64,000 nucleotides of DNA, taken from contig NZ_CP010836.1 of NCBI RefSeq assembly GCF_000935025.1, positions 1-64,000 on the forward strand, read 5' to 3'. The position numbers and the translations under genes are program-made. Under the pieces are notes generated by a model that saw nothing but the letters and a program-made list of their open reading frames with translations, did no database searches and had not been told where the DNA came from. The stretch's first letter is position 1; each line of letters begins with the position of its first letter. The stretch comes from Sphingomonas hengshuiensis (lineage in GTDB: Bacteria; Pseudomonadota; Alphaproteobacteria; Sphingomonadales; Sphingomonadaceae). Positions 48,090 through 57,124 of this stretch are shown here, in pieces.

Positions 48090-48410
48090 CTATTGCGCGA
48101 TCTGGGCCGTCGACTGTATCCCCGCCACGATCGTCGCCGCGCCAAACAGGATGAAGCAGCCTAGGATCACGGTGGCACCATAGCGCCAGTTGATGCGCCC
48201 GGTGAGCATCAGGAAGCCCACCATCGCCACCGCGATCACGGCGACGACGGTCGCGACCGTTCCGAGCAAGGTTCCCTGCAGCCAGTTTACTGCCGAGACG
48301 ATGACGCCCGAGCCCGCCGGATCGGTGAGGCCGCCCTGCGCCAGCGCTGGAGGCGTGCCGAGGAATGCTAGGACAGGAAACGCGATCACCTTGTTGTAAA
48401 TCGTGCGCAT
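48090..48410 (-). CDS. virB2: T4SS major pilin VirB2
   Basis: 106 residues from the ATG at 48410. Signal peptide MRTIYNKVIAFPVLAFLGTPPALA, then two hydrophobic helices (GTLLGTVATVVAVIAVAMVGFLMLTG and GATVILGCFILFGAATIVAGI) joined by RINWRY. It is the first gene of the operon virB2-B3-B4-B6-B8-B9-B10-B11-B2-like. Confidence 0.9.
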   Translation of the reverse strand: MRTIYNKVIAFPVLAFLGTPPALAQGGLTDPAGSGVIVSAVNWLQGTLLGTVATVVAVIAVAMVGFLMLTGRINWRYGATVILGCFILFGAATIVAGIQSTAQIAQ

Positions 48411-48564
48411 TCTACCCCCAAGCACCTGTCCGCGTTCGACTTTGCCTCGTGCGGGGCGCGAAGCCAAGGGCCAACCGATCGCATAGTCCGATTATCTTCT
48501 GCGAAGCAGTAGAGGTCCTTCGCGCGATCCAGCAATCCCTTTTGCGGCTGATCATCTTGCGGCG

Positions 48565-48747
48565 TTATCGCTTCAGCACCAACATGGAAGTTACCAGAAA
48601 AGTCATACACAAAAGGACTAGTGTATCTCGGCTGATCGTAGCTGAAACCGTAGGCACTAAGTACCATGCCGTCGACAGGACCACACTACTGCAAATCAAA
48701 ATGACACCCAGTAGGTTTCTTATCGAAGTTGTTATGATTTTCATCAC
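48565..48747 (-). CDS. small membrane protein coupled to RHS
   Basis: 60 residues. Its ATG overlaps the RHS stop (ATGA). Two hydrophobic segments (NLLGVILICSSVVLSTAWYLV and TLVLLCMTFLVTSMLVL) fill nearly the whole chain. The position and topology mirror the 33854 gene next to the other RHS, so it may be an immunity protein for the RHS C-terminus; the two small proteins share no clear sequence. Confidence 0.65.
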   Translation of the reverse strand: MMKIITTSIRNLLGVILICSSVVLSTAWYLVPTVSATISRDTLVLLCMTFLVTSMLVLKR

Positions 48748-51437
48748 TGCCTCTCACACATGCTGAGGTCGGCCTTAGGAACAACGGGTATGCCGAAAGG
48801 CTTCCATCCTTGTCCCGTTGTTGTTTGAGCGACTAATCCCGCGAACCATGTATAGAGTCCAACTGCTGCCCCAGCTCGCGCCCCTCGGGCCGCAGTGCCT
48901 GCAGCCGATGCAGCAGCTTCGGTTGCTGGAAACCCCAGAGTGTCATTGATTGTGCCAGCAGTAGCCTGCGCCTTGCTCGCACTTGCACAAATATTTATCA
49001 CGTACTCGGAATCGAGCTCCAACGTACCGTCGTCCTTCCTACGGTATTGACACCGACCATTAGAGCCTCGCTTCGCGCAGTTATCGGCGGGTTTTACACT
49101 TTGCGGCCTTTGATAATCGTAAAACGTTACCGATCCGAACGTTCTTTCGTAGGTAACTTGCAACGGGACAAGGGCCTTTTCGTCGTAAGGCTTCCCTCCC
49201 TGCCCGCCGCGAGATACAATTTCCGCATCATCAGTACAGTTTTGGATGTCTTCGTTAGTTACACAAGTGACCTGCATCCCCGTCGGGTCCCTGCCATTGA
49301 CCGGATCGTTTGCGACATACGCGTACAAATTGATCTGGTCATCATACCCGATCGGGTCGGTCTGCAAAAACCGCCCGAGGGTGGGGGAGTATATCCGGGC
49401 CTTGTAGTAATACATGCCGAGCTCGGGGATCCAAGCCTGGCCGGTGTACTGGAACCGCCCGGTGTTGCCGCCGCCGGGAACGCCATATTCGTCATAGCTG
49501 TTGACTTCGGTTACGTTGCCCGAACCATCCGCAATCGCGACAATCGATCCCTGGTGGTTGGCAAACAGATATTTGCGAGAGCCTGCGGTCGTGCCGGAGC
49601 CTTCGAACCAGACCTGCGGATCGTCCTCGCCCGGCCCATGCGCATAGCGCCGGAGCATTGTGCCCACGCCGTCATATTCGGCAACCAACTGGTCGCCGTC
49701 ATAGAGGAACCGGGTGGTGCCGGTTGTTGGCTTCGAAACCTCATAGAGTCGACCGAGCGGATCATAGACCAGAACGGCGTTGGCAGAAGTCGATATCAGC
49801 CGGTTCTCAGCATCATAGCTAAAGCCGAGGTGAAGCTCCGGATCCAGCTGGCCGTTGGCATCGACGACATCGTTGGAGGTCAGGTTGCCGTTGGCATCAT
49901 AGCCGAAGCGATGCGCGTCGGCGCTCGCATACTGATTGAGCCCGTTGGCTGCATAATTGATATTTGTGTTTCTACGGTTCGAGTAGGCATAGGCATCGTT
50001 CGAAAGGGTTTGGCTGACCATCTGGCTCGACGGGTTGTAACCGAACGTCTGTATTACGTTACTGGCGCTGCTCGTGAACGCATGCGTCTGGCTCGCGAGC
50101 CGTGAAATCCCGTCATAGCCATAGCTGGTGCTGGGCCCCCAATTGCCCGGCACCGCGCGATATACGGTCGCTGTGCGGCCCGCTGCGTCATATTGCGGGT
50201 GGATCAGCCCATCCGCGCCGACGATCTGGTTATAGTGGAGGCGATCGAGCCCGTCGTAGAAGGACTGGATGCCTACACCGTCCGGATAGAGGATCAGCGT
50301 CCGGTTGCCGTTTGCATCATATTGATAACTCAGCGTCCGGCTGACCCCGCCCATGCTCGTGGTGCTCGCCGTCTGGCGTCCGAACCCGTCATAGGCGCTG
50401 GTTACCGCATCGGCGCCGGTCGAAGAATCGAACCGCGCCGCGGTCTGCAACCCGCGCAGATCATAGCTGTAATAGACGTCGCGCGTCGCATTGTTGCAGG
50501 CATAGCTCGGCGCGCAGGCATCGGGCACGATCTTCGCCGACACCCGGTTGAGCGCGTCATAGGTATAGCTGAACGTCCGCCCGTCGCGCTTCCTCAACGA
50601 CGTGCGGTTGCCGTTCGCGTCATAGCCATATTCCTCGCGGTCGTTGGTATTGACGGCGCCTGCCGTCGCCAGCGCGGTCGCCTGCGTGGCCGGGTTGAAC
50701 GCGCCCGGGGCGCTCGTCGACGGGAACTGCCACTGCTCGAGCCGGTCGAACCCGTCATATACCATCCGCGCGCGATTGCCGTTGGCATCGACGACATATT
50801 CCTGCTTGCCGTTGGGCGTGTAGCTGTAGGTGGCATAGGCCTGTTCGATCGCCGTGCCGACCGCCTTGCGCACCTGGATCAGCTGGCCGGCGGCATCATA
50901 CACATTCCTGGTGATCCGATCGGGACCCTGCGTCCCCTCGGCGCCTAGCGCGCACGCACTGCTGGGTAGTGCCCCATATGCTGCTGGGTTCATTCGATCC
51001 GCCGTGCATTCCAGCCGACCGACCGCGTCGTAGCTGTACTGGGCGAGCCGCCCTATCGGCCCCGCCGTACCCTCGCGCACTTTGTCGACAACCTTGCGAT
51101 CCATCGCATCGTACGACGTCTCCACCGTCTGGTGGATAGTGAAAATTGTGTAATTCTGCCAATCAGCTGGAGCCACATTGTGCGACTGCCATTCTGCAAG
51201 TTCCCCCTTCTCGACCTTCACCAGCCGCCCAGCGGGATCGTAGGTGTTACGCACCGCCAGATGATGCAGCGGCCCCGCGCCATCGGGATCCGGCGCGATC
51301 GTCCCCGTTACCCGATGTTCAAGGTCGTACCGCGTGGCGCTCGTGAAATCAGAGGGCAAAGCTTGTGCGCACGCAGGCGCAATTCGAAGCAAGCCTACAA
51401 TCAAAATCGCAGCCCACCCGAAGAATGGTCGAATCAT
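48744..51437 (-). CDS. secreted RHS protein, C-terminal half (separate gene)
   Basis: 897 residues with their own start (AGGAG 6 bases before the ATG) and signal peptide (MIRPFFGWAAILIVGLLRIAPACAQA). YD repeats follow (NTYDPAGRLVKVEKGE, YDGFDRLEQW, YDALNRVSAK), then the RHS core end ARIYSPTLGRFLQTDPIGYDDQINLYAYVANDPVNGRDPTG. The C-terminus after it (about 180 residues) has several cysteines and a long alanine/glycine-rich hydrophobic stretch (ATEAAASAAGTAARGARAGAAVGLYTWFAGLVAQTTT) that could insert into membranes. In related proteins this half continues directly from the half encoded at 51619. Confidence 0.88.
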   Translation of the reverse strand: MIRPFFGWAAILIVGLLRIAPACAQALPSDFTSATRYDLEHRVTGTIAPDPDGAGPLHHLAVRNTYDPAGRLVKVEKGELAEWQSHNVAPADWQNYTIFTIHQTVETSYDAMDRKVVDKVREGTAGPIGRLAQYSYDAVGRLECTADRMNPAAYGALPSSACALGAEGTQGPDRITRNVYDAAGQLIQVRKAVGTAIEQAYATYSYTPNGKQEYVVDANGNRARMVYDGFDRLEQWQFPSTSAPGAFNPATQATALATAGAVNTNDREEYGYDANGNRTSLRKRDGRTFSYTYDALNRVSAKIVPDACAPSYACNNATRDVYYSYDLRGLQTAARFDSSTGADAVTSAYDGFGRQTASTTSMGGVSRTLSYQYDANGNRTLILYPDGVGIQSFYDGLDRLHYNQIVGADGLIHPQYDAAGRTATVYRAVPGNWGPSTSYGYDGISRLASQTHAFTSSASNVIQTFGYNPSSQMVSQTLSNDAYAYSNRRNTNINYAANGLNQYASADAHRFGYDANGNLTSNDVVDANGQLDPELHLGFSYDAENRLISTSANAVLVYDPLGRLYEVSKPTTGTTRFLYDGDQLVAEYDGVGTMLRRYAHGPGEDDPQVWFEGSGTTAGSRKYLFANHQGSIVAIADGSGNVTEVNSYDEYGVPGGGNTGRFQYTGQAWIPELGMYYYKARIYSPTLGRFLQTDPIGYDDQINLYAYVANDPVNGRDPTGMQVTCVTNEDIQNCTDDAEIVSRGGQGGKPYDEKALVPLQVTYERTFGSVTFYDYQRPQSVKPADNCAKRGSNGRCQYRRKDDGTLELDSEYVINICASASKAQATAGTINDTLGFPATEAAASAAGTAARGARAGAAVGLYTWFAGLVAQTTTGQGWKPFGIPVVPKADLSMCERQ

Positions 51438-51618
51438 TGCCCACTCCTGATCGAGTTATAAGAGAATATCGCCCGGATCTTCGTGCAAACAGCAACCACT
51501 TTAATCGTTAAATTAACGTCAGAATATTCGGCGCGACTATTTAAACGATCAGACGAGGATCCATTACTAACCGTTACGTGCGCGCCGAACGCAACACCAA
51601 TTTCGGGAAGCCTGTAAT
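51438..51618 (-). promoter_or_regulatory. AT-rich interval between the two RHS halves
   Basis: 181 AT-rich bases with runs such as TTTAATCGTTAAATTAACG. It provides room for a promoter of the downstream RHS half, which also has its own ribosome-binding site. I cannot assign exact -35/-10 boxes. Confidence 0.35.
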
Positions 51619-53775
51619 TCACGGGCAAACCGATACTTGGGCGCCCGGCTTAGTTTCGGAGATTTTTCGCCCAAATCTGTCGTACCCATAGCAAGTTGTT
51701 AGGGTGGTACCAGCCGACGTTACGGATACGCCACGAAGAGAAAGGTTGTTAGGGCCTGACTGCGGGCCATAATAATAATCTGTGATCACTTCGTCGGAGG
51801 CCCCGCCGACGCAGCCGCCTTCAACGGTGGCAGTCCTCTCACAGGTTCGCATTTGGGAAAGCATCCAAATCGGAGGGCCTGCCTGCTGGTACCCTCCGTT
51901 TCCGTTGGAGACCCAAGCATACAATTGCGAGTAGCTGAAGCGCTTTACCGCGCTGATCCCCTCGGAATCAGGGGGCGCTGTTTCGGTGAGCACGCTTCCG
52001 GAATTCGGGTCCCAACTGTAGGTTGTGACATTCCCACGCGAATCCGTTTTGGAAATCGGACGATTACAAATTTTCCAGTTCTCGCAACTAGTTGGATAAG
52101 TATATCTGGTCACGATGTTACCAAGCGGCGAACCTGGATCCGGAACTTCTGTAATGCTGGTAACATTTCCTCTGGCATCGTAGGTGAATGAAGTCCTGTT
52201 TCCCTTGGGGTAGGTGATTGAGTTGATGCGACCTTCATTGGGATCGAAAAGAGGCTGGACGTCGATCGTTGTTACGCGGTTCAGCTCATCCCTCACGCTG
52301 GTTACTTGCCCAGATGGAAGTGCGGTGACTAAGCGCATTCCGCCCTTCGGATCGGTCCTGGTAGACGTAACGCCAGCTACGTAGTAGTTTCCGGGCGACG
52401 CAGGTATCGGAGCAAACGTAAAATCTAAATTGTACGTCCAAGTCGAGGTCCCGTCTTGGATAGAAGTTACTGGTGCATAAGGACATGGGAATGTCCATAG
52501 AGCAGTCCAACCTGGAGAACCTGTCGATATTTGTCCTGGCGCCTGTGGGCAGTTCACGATTGTCGGGCCGCTAAGAACCGGAAGAAACTTTGCATAATCG
52601 TAGGTGTACGTCGTCACTCGGCCACCAGGACGATTCAGGGCAGCATTCAAAAGGATAGGACCCGTGCTCGGAAAATTCGGTCGTGTAACCAATACCTGCG
52701 TCGTATGGTCGGATACGTCTACATAATCCTGCGGAGCAGTATAATAATTTGAAGGGTAGTTCACATTTCCTGAGGCATCGACCATCCGACCGCCCGTGAT
52801 CATTGGCCAAATATTATTGAAGTTGCAGGAATTTGACCGAGGAGGGCACGATTCTACTGCAAGATTGAGCGCCACAACCGAGTTAGCGCCGGTTTTATAG
52901 CCCTCTGGGGAGTTCATTACAAAAGAGCCTGACTGAAATTTTATCATATATCCACGATTCGTGCGAATAGAGGAAAGACGAAAATCCGGTATAGAGCTCA
53001 CTACAACAGTGTTATAAGCAAAAACGATTTCATCTCCATTCGGCTTCACGATCCTATTAACAGGAAACGATACCGTAGATCCGTTAAACGCACTGGAATT
53101 GTAGAAAAATATGTAAACGGTTCCATCTTTATCTTGGAACGTCATTCTCTCGCCTGTATCTAGCTGTGTCTCAACTGCAGCACCGGTGCTGTAAGCTAGC
53201 GGGCGACCAAATTGAGGCGAGAGTTCTACTATTCCTGCGGTTCTAGAATTTGCCCAGAATCTCGCCGCACCTTTTTCTGTTCTAACCGTCAGCCATACCT
53301 TTCCAACCGGAGCATTCTCCCAGCGGTTGCCACCGCGGAGTAAACTCGGCGCTAAGTTGGTCGACGTGTCCGTGAAGCCATCCGACGTGCAGTTTAACGC
53401 AGATTGAGCGCCACAGACCATAATTGGGAGCGCGTCGGGTCCCACGATTGTTGGCTGGATCATGAGTCCTCCATTGTTCGGGTCGCCTATAGCAACGGAG
53501 GGTCCAGGAATATTGAGCGTATTTGACGAAAGATTGACGCCCAATTCATCAGTAACGGGATATATTGGATCGGGAATTACGACAGTGCTCGAGTTGACAG
53601 CTTGTGCGGCAGAAGCGGTGGGCAAAGCTAAGGCGCTCAGAGAAATTATTAGCGCAGATAATGCTGGTTGCGGTCGATGTGCCAAGGAGAATGACGCAAA
53701 GGAGTGATTATAGCTCTTGCTAAATGCCTTTCGTGAGCAGTGGCAATTGGCAGACCCGTGCGTATTATATTTCAT
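51619..53775 (-). CDS. secreted RHS protein, N-terminal half
   Basis: 718 residues. A long N-terminus with hydrophobic segment PALSALIISLSALALPTASAAQA (signal peptide), then the N-terminal region common to sphingomonad RHS proteins (PVTDELGVNLSSNTLNIPGPSVAIGDPNNGG). YD-type repeats lead to CYGYDRFGRKISETKPGAQVSVCP, where it stops. It has no core end and no variable C-terminus. Together with the next gene it would make one normal-sized RHS shell of about 1600 residues. Confidence 0.85.
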   Translation of the reverse strand: MKYNTHGSANCHCSRKAFSKSYNHSFASFSLAHRPQPALSALIISLSALALPTASAAQAVNSSTVVIPDPIYPVTDELGVNLSSNTLNIPGPSVAIGDPNNGGLMIQPTIVGPDALPIMVCGAQSALNCTSDGFTDTSTNLAPSLLRGGNRWENAPVGKVWLTVRTEKGAARFWANSRTAGIVELSPQFGRPLAYSTGAAVETQLDTGERMTFQDKDGTVYIFFYNSSAFNGSTVSFPVNRIVKPNGDEIVFAYNTVVVSSIPDFRLSSIRTNRGYMIKFQSGSFVMNSPEGYKTGANSVVALNLAVESCPPRSNSCNFNNIWPMITGGRMVDASGNVNYPSNYYTAPQDYVDVSDHTTQVLVTRPNFPSTGPILLNAALNRPGGRVTTYTYDYAKFLPVLSGPTIVNCPQAPGQISTGSPGWTALWTFPCPYAPVTSIQDGTSTWTYNLDFTFAPIPASPGNYYVAGVTSTRTDPKGGMRLVTALPSGQVTSVRDELNRVTTIDVQPLFDPNEGRINSITYPKGNRTSFTYDARGNVTSITEVPDPGSPLGNIVTRYTYPTSCENWKICNRPISKTDSRGNVTTYSWDPNSGSVLTETAPPDSEGISAVKRFSYSQLYAWVSNGNGGYQQAGPPIWMLSQMRTCERTATVEGGCVGGASDEVITDYYYGPQSGPNNLSLRGVSVTSAGTTLTTCYGYDRFGRKISETKPGAQVSVCP

Positions 53776-55130
53776 ACTTCACCCCTAACCATCTTACTGG
53801 GCGATTGCTCGATCCCCGTCTCAAGCGATCCGGTACGGCAACTGAAAAGCGCATCGTCTTCCGCGCTACCCTGAATCAAGAGTCTGCCGAGAAGACGAAC
53901 GGTGCGTTTGCGTGCTTTACCACATCGTTAGCATAACGCTCTCACCGTGCCCGTTTCGACTCCATACTTTGATCGTGCTGGCCCAAGAGGCACCCCAGCT
54001 GTCCGCGACGGAACTCGTCCTAATTCTAGCGTTAGGGAGCCGTTTGCAAGCCGCGGTTGCGGACCTCGGATGGACGAGAACGACGACCCGCTTATTAAGA
54101 CGCGCGCCGCGCTGTCTTGGCTTGTAAGGGATAGGGCGTGGGCGCTTCGACCCAATAGATAGGGGCCGATCTGCGACAACCTGGCGCGCGACATTCGATA
54201 GATTGAACAGCATGTTGCAACCCGATTCGGAAGTTTTTAGTTGAGCCCTCTTGGTAGCGTTAGCGCGCCCGCATTAGCTGTTGCTCCCGAACTCCCCCCT
54301 ATTCTCCGGGCAGTGATACGACGCCATCGTGCCTTGCGCACGGAGCGTCTCCGGTCCGCACAAGCAACGACGAGCGATGAAAATTTCTAGCATGAGCCCC
54401 CCAAGCGCCTTATCCGAAACAAGTTGCCTCAAGTCCGGCATTGAGCAAAGCGCAAATTTCGAACGTTGTTCCGATTCCTTGCCATCACCCGCCCCCAATT
54501 CCTGATAGCGTTACATCGTTCAGGTATAAGTCCTGCCTATTGGAGTGCGTTCCACTCGGCTTGAGAATGGCGCAATCTGCCGATGAAGCTTATGGGTGGG
54601 GTACTATCGGGGGCATTCGTATCGAGCTTCCCGATAAAGGTCATTATAAACAAGAGGTTAACGGATAGATCGTGTGGCCTGCTGCCCGTGGCCTAGTGCT
54701 GGAGGATCTTGACCTATGCTATGCCGACTCCAGCTTCACCGGCGACTGTCCCGACAATTTCGGTTCACCCGGGCATGACGCTCAATCGCATGCATATAGG
54801 AAGCCGCGGGATTGCAGGCGGCACACGGCTTCAAACGGCCCGGTCGCGCCTGCGTTCAACTTACGACGAGTTCATTCACTGCATCGACACGACGTTCGAT
54901 GGTTCAGTGGACGGCTGGTGGTCGGGCATTTCACGCGTTGGAAACAACGAGAAGGGACCGATCGAATTTGGCGGCTCGCAGACGTGCCTGTCTGGCAGCA
55001 GCTCCGCGAGCACGACTGGATCTAGCCAAATCAAGCTCGGCCACCGCACGCGGACACCTACGCGACGCTACCGTGCCCCGTTTCGACTAGGCTCAATCCG
55101 AAGGCGTTCTATCGTGTCTTTGCCTTGGTG
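53776..55130. other. right-end interval without recognisable genes
   Basis: About 1.35 kb. ORFs on both strands are short and show no family features; the longest plus-strand frame (54709-55161) is serine/arginine-rich and not convincing. The GC content is uneven. It may be decayed DNA at the end of the element. Confidence 0.5.
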
Positions 55131-55148
55131 GGGGTATAAAGCGGGGTA
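55131..55148 (+). promoter_or_regulatory. GGGGTA arm-type repeats, right end
   Basis: GGGGTA at 55131-55136 and 55143-55148 with 6 bases between, the same unit and spacing as at 4823-4840. Located about 70 bases inside attR. Likely integrase arm sites. Confidence 0.55.
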
Positions 55149-55216
55149 TCGAAAGGGCTAATCACTAAGAAACCATTTAATATCAATTATATAATACCTA
55201 GGCGGAGCCGAGAAAG

Positions 55217-55235
55217 ATCCTGTCCCCGCAACCAA
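55217..55235 (+). repeat. attR core
   Basis: Exact copy of 4667-4685. To its right the sequence continues with a terminator hairpin and then the regA-cyo backbone; to its left is an AT-rich stretch (TTAATATCAATTATATAATACC) of the element. Confidence 0.9.
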
Positions 55236-55241
55236 ACACAA

Positions 55242-55276
55242 CAGCCCCCTCGGTACCACCCGCTGGGGGCTTTTTT
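55242..55276 (+). terminator. native rrn operon terminator
   Basis: The stem AGCCCCC pairs with GGGGGCT, followed by TTTTT. It lies just after attR, in the orientation of the rRNA operon, and so was the terminator behind tRNA-fMet before integration. It may now also serve the right end of the element. Confidence 0.8.
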
Positions 55277-55296
55277 GCGTCCGCGCTTACCCAGCC

Positions 55297-55830
55297 TCAC
55301 CGCATCGGACGCTTCTCCAGCTTCCGCGCCAGCGTTCGCCGATGCATCCCGAGCCGCCGCGCGGCTTCGGAGATGTTGAAGTCGGTCTCGACCAACGTCT
55401 GGTGGATATGCTCCCATTCCAGCGTCTTGATCGACGATTGCCGCCCGTCCAGCGGCGCGTCGGGATTGCCCTCGGCGCGGTGGAATGCCGCTTCGATATC
55501 GTCCGTGTTCGACGGCTTGGCGAGGTAATAGCTCGCCCCCAACTTGATTGCCTCGACTGCGGTGGCGATGCTCGCAAAGCCGGTGAGCACGACGATCCGC
55601 ATCGCCGGCGCGCGCGCATGAAGCAGCGCGACGCAGGCGAGGCCCGAGGCGCCGCCCAGCTTCAGGTCGACGACCGCATAGTCCGGCAGCCCGGTCTCGA
55701 GCAGCGCCTCCAGCGCCTCCTGGCTTGGCGCGACGCGCACCGCATAGCCGCGCCGCTCGAACGAGCGCCGCAGCGTGCGGGCAAAGGAATCGTCGTCCTC
55801 GACGAGGATCAGGTCGCGGGTCTCGGTCAT
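55297..55830 (-). CDS. regA: redox response regulator RegA/PrrA type
   Basis: 177 residues from the ATG at 55830. Receiver domain with ILVEDDDSFARTL acidic pocket, phospho-acceptor Asp55 in YAVVDLKLGG, and Lys105 in YYLAKPSN. A short linker and a Fis-type HTH follow (NISEAARRLGMHRRTLARKLEKR). Length and C-terminus are those of RegA/PrrA/ActR. It starts inside the last codons of regB (ATGA). It would control respiration genes such as the cyo operon next to it. Confidence 0.93.
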   Translation of the reverse strand: MTETRDLILVEDDDSFARTLRRSFERRGYAVRVAPSQEALEALLETGLPDYAVVDLKLGGASGLACVALLHARAPAMRIVVLTGFASIATAVEAIKLGASYYLAKPSNTDDIEAAFHRAEGNPDAPLDGRQSSIKTLEWEHIHQTLVETDFNISEAARRLGMHRRTLARKLEKRPMR

Positions 55831-57116
55831 GGCGTCGCTTCCGATCGGGCGATTGCGGCAAGCGGCAGGTTGATCTGCACCAGCGCGCCGCCACCGGGGC
55901 GGTTCGAGGCCGCGGCGCGCCCCCCGAACTTGCGAAGGACGTTGACCAGCAGGAACAGCCCGAGCCCGCCGCCGGGCCGCCCCTTGGTCGAGCGATAGGG
56001 CTGGCCGAAGGTCGCCAGCATCTCGGGCGCGAAGCCGGGACCGCGATCGGCGACTTCGATCACCAGCTCGTCGCGCTCGCGGCGGCAGGTGACCCCGACC
56101 CAGTCGGGCGATACGTCGGCGGCATTGTCGATCACCGTGCCGATGACCTGGCGCAGCGCGAGGTCGGAGACGATCGGCACATCGGCGCCGAAGCCATCGA
56201 CATAGTCGAGCGTGCCGGGCAGCCGGCTTGCGCGCCATTCGGCGACGATCGCATCGACGAAGCGCCGGACGGTGGTGAATTCGGGCGCAATCCCGCGCGC
56301 TTCGCCGGCGGACAACAGGATACCGCCGACGATCGCCTTGCACCGTGCGACGGCGGCCTGCATCTCGGCAATGTCCTCGGCCAGATCGGGGTCCCGCGCC
56401 AGCGCGGGCATACGCTGCCAGTCGCCCAGGATCACCGAAAGCGACGAGAGCGGGGTGCCGAGCTCGTGCGCGGCGCCCGAGGCGAGCAGCCCCATGCGGA
56501 CGATATGGTCTTCCTCCGCTGCGCGCTGGCGGGCGCTGGCGAGGGCGGCGTCGCGGTCGCTGAGGTTGCGGCTGATCCGCGTGACGAACAGCACCAGCAG
56601 GATCGCGATCAGCGCGAAGCAGATCAGGCTGCCGATCAGATAGAGCTTGAACGGATGGTCGAAGCGTGGCGGCAGCGCCAGCGGGACGGGGGCGATCGCG
56701 ATCAGCGCCAGCGCAACCCCCGCCGCCCCCGCAATTGCCCAGCTCGACCAGGGGCGCAGCAGCATTGCGCCGATCACGATCTGGAGCACGAACAGCGATG
56801 CGAACGGATTGGCGATTCCGCCCGAGAAATGGAGCTGCCACGCCAGCGTCGCGACATCGGCGAGCAGCGCGGCGGTCAGTTCGGTGTTGGTGATCGCCGC
56901 GCGACGATGGAGCAGGGGGACGCTCGCGAGGTTGAGTGCCGTGAGCAGCAGCGGCGCGAGCAGCAGCGGCGCGAGCGGCAGCCGCACCCCCATCGCGAAA
57001 TTGACCACGACGATCGTCATCAACTGGCCACCGACGGCGATCCAGCGCAATTGGATCAGCAGCCACATATTGCAGCGCCCGGCATCGGCATCGGCGACGG
57101 GCGGCGGCGCGGACAT
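55827..57116 (-). CDS. regB: redox sensor histidine kinase RegB/PrrB type
   Basis: About 429 residues using the ATG at 57116 (MSAPPPVADADAG); 57173 and 57164 are longer in-frame options overlapping the SURF1 gene. Six hydrophobic segments in the first half carry GGIANPF, the quinone-sensing motif of RegB. The H-box is GAAHELGTPLSSLSVI. The ATPase part has VIDNAADVSP (N-box), ADRGPGF (G1) and GGGLGLFLL (G2). It signals the redox state of the ubiquinone pool to RegA. Confidence 0.93.
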   Translation of the reverse strand: MSAPPPVADADAGRCNMWLLIQLRWIAVGGQLMTIVVVNFAMGVRLPLAPLLLAPLLLTALNLASVPLLHRRAAITNTELTAALLADVATLAWQLHFSGGIANPFASLFVLQIVIGAMLLRPWSSWAIAGAAGVALALIAIAPVPLALPPRFDHPFKLYLIGSLICFALIAILLVLFVTRISRNLSDRDAALASARQRAAEEDHIVRMGLLASGAAHELGTPLSSLSVILGDWQRMPALARDPDLAEDIAEMQAAVARCKAIVGGILLSAGEARGIAPEFTTVRRFVDAIVAEWRASRLPGTLDYVDGFGADVPIVSDLALRQVIGTVIDNAADVSPDWVGVTCRRERDELVIEVADRGPGFAPEMLATFGQPYRSTKGRPGGGLGLFLLVNVLRKFGGRAAASNRPGGGALVQINLPLAAIARSEATP

Positions 57117-57124
57117 CCCGGGGA

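Noticed and set aside
48386-48667. 93-residue minus-strand frame between virB2 and the small membrane gene
   Set aside because: It looked partly protein-like (VYDFSGNFHVGAEAIT) but overlaps both the membrane gene and virB2 in other frames and lacks a ribosome-binding site.
54715-54730. CTATGCCGACTCC, like the cassette end CTATGCCGA
   Set aside because: Only one copy, no partner motif 17 bases away and no inverted arm nearby; probably chance.
54709-55161. 150-residue plus-strand ORF near attR
   Set aside because: Serine/arginine-rich, no conserved motif, and overlaps the arm-type repeats; not convincing as a gene.
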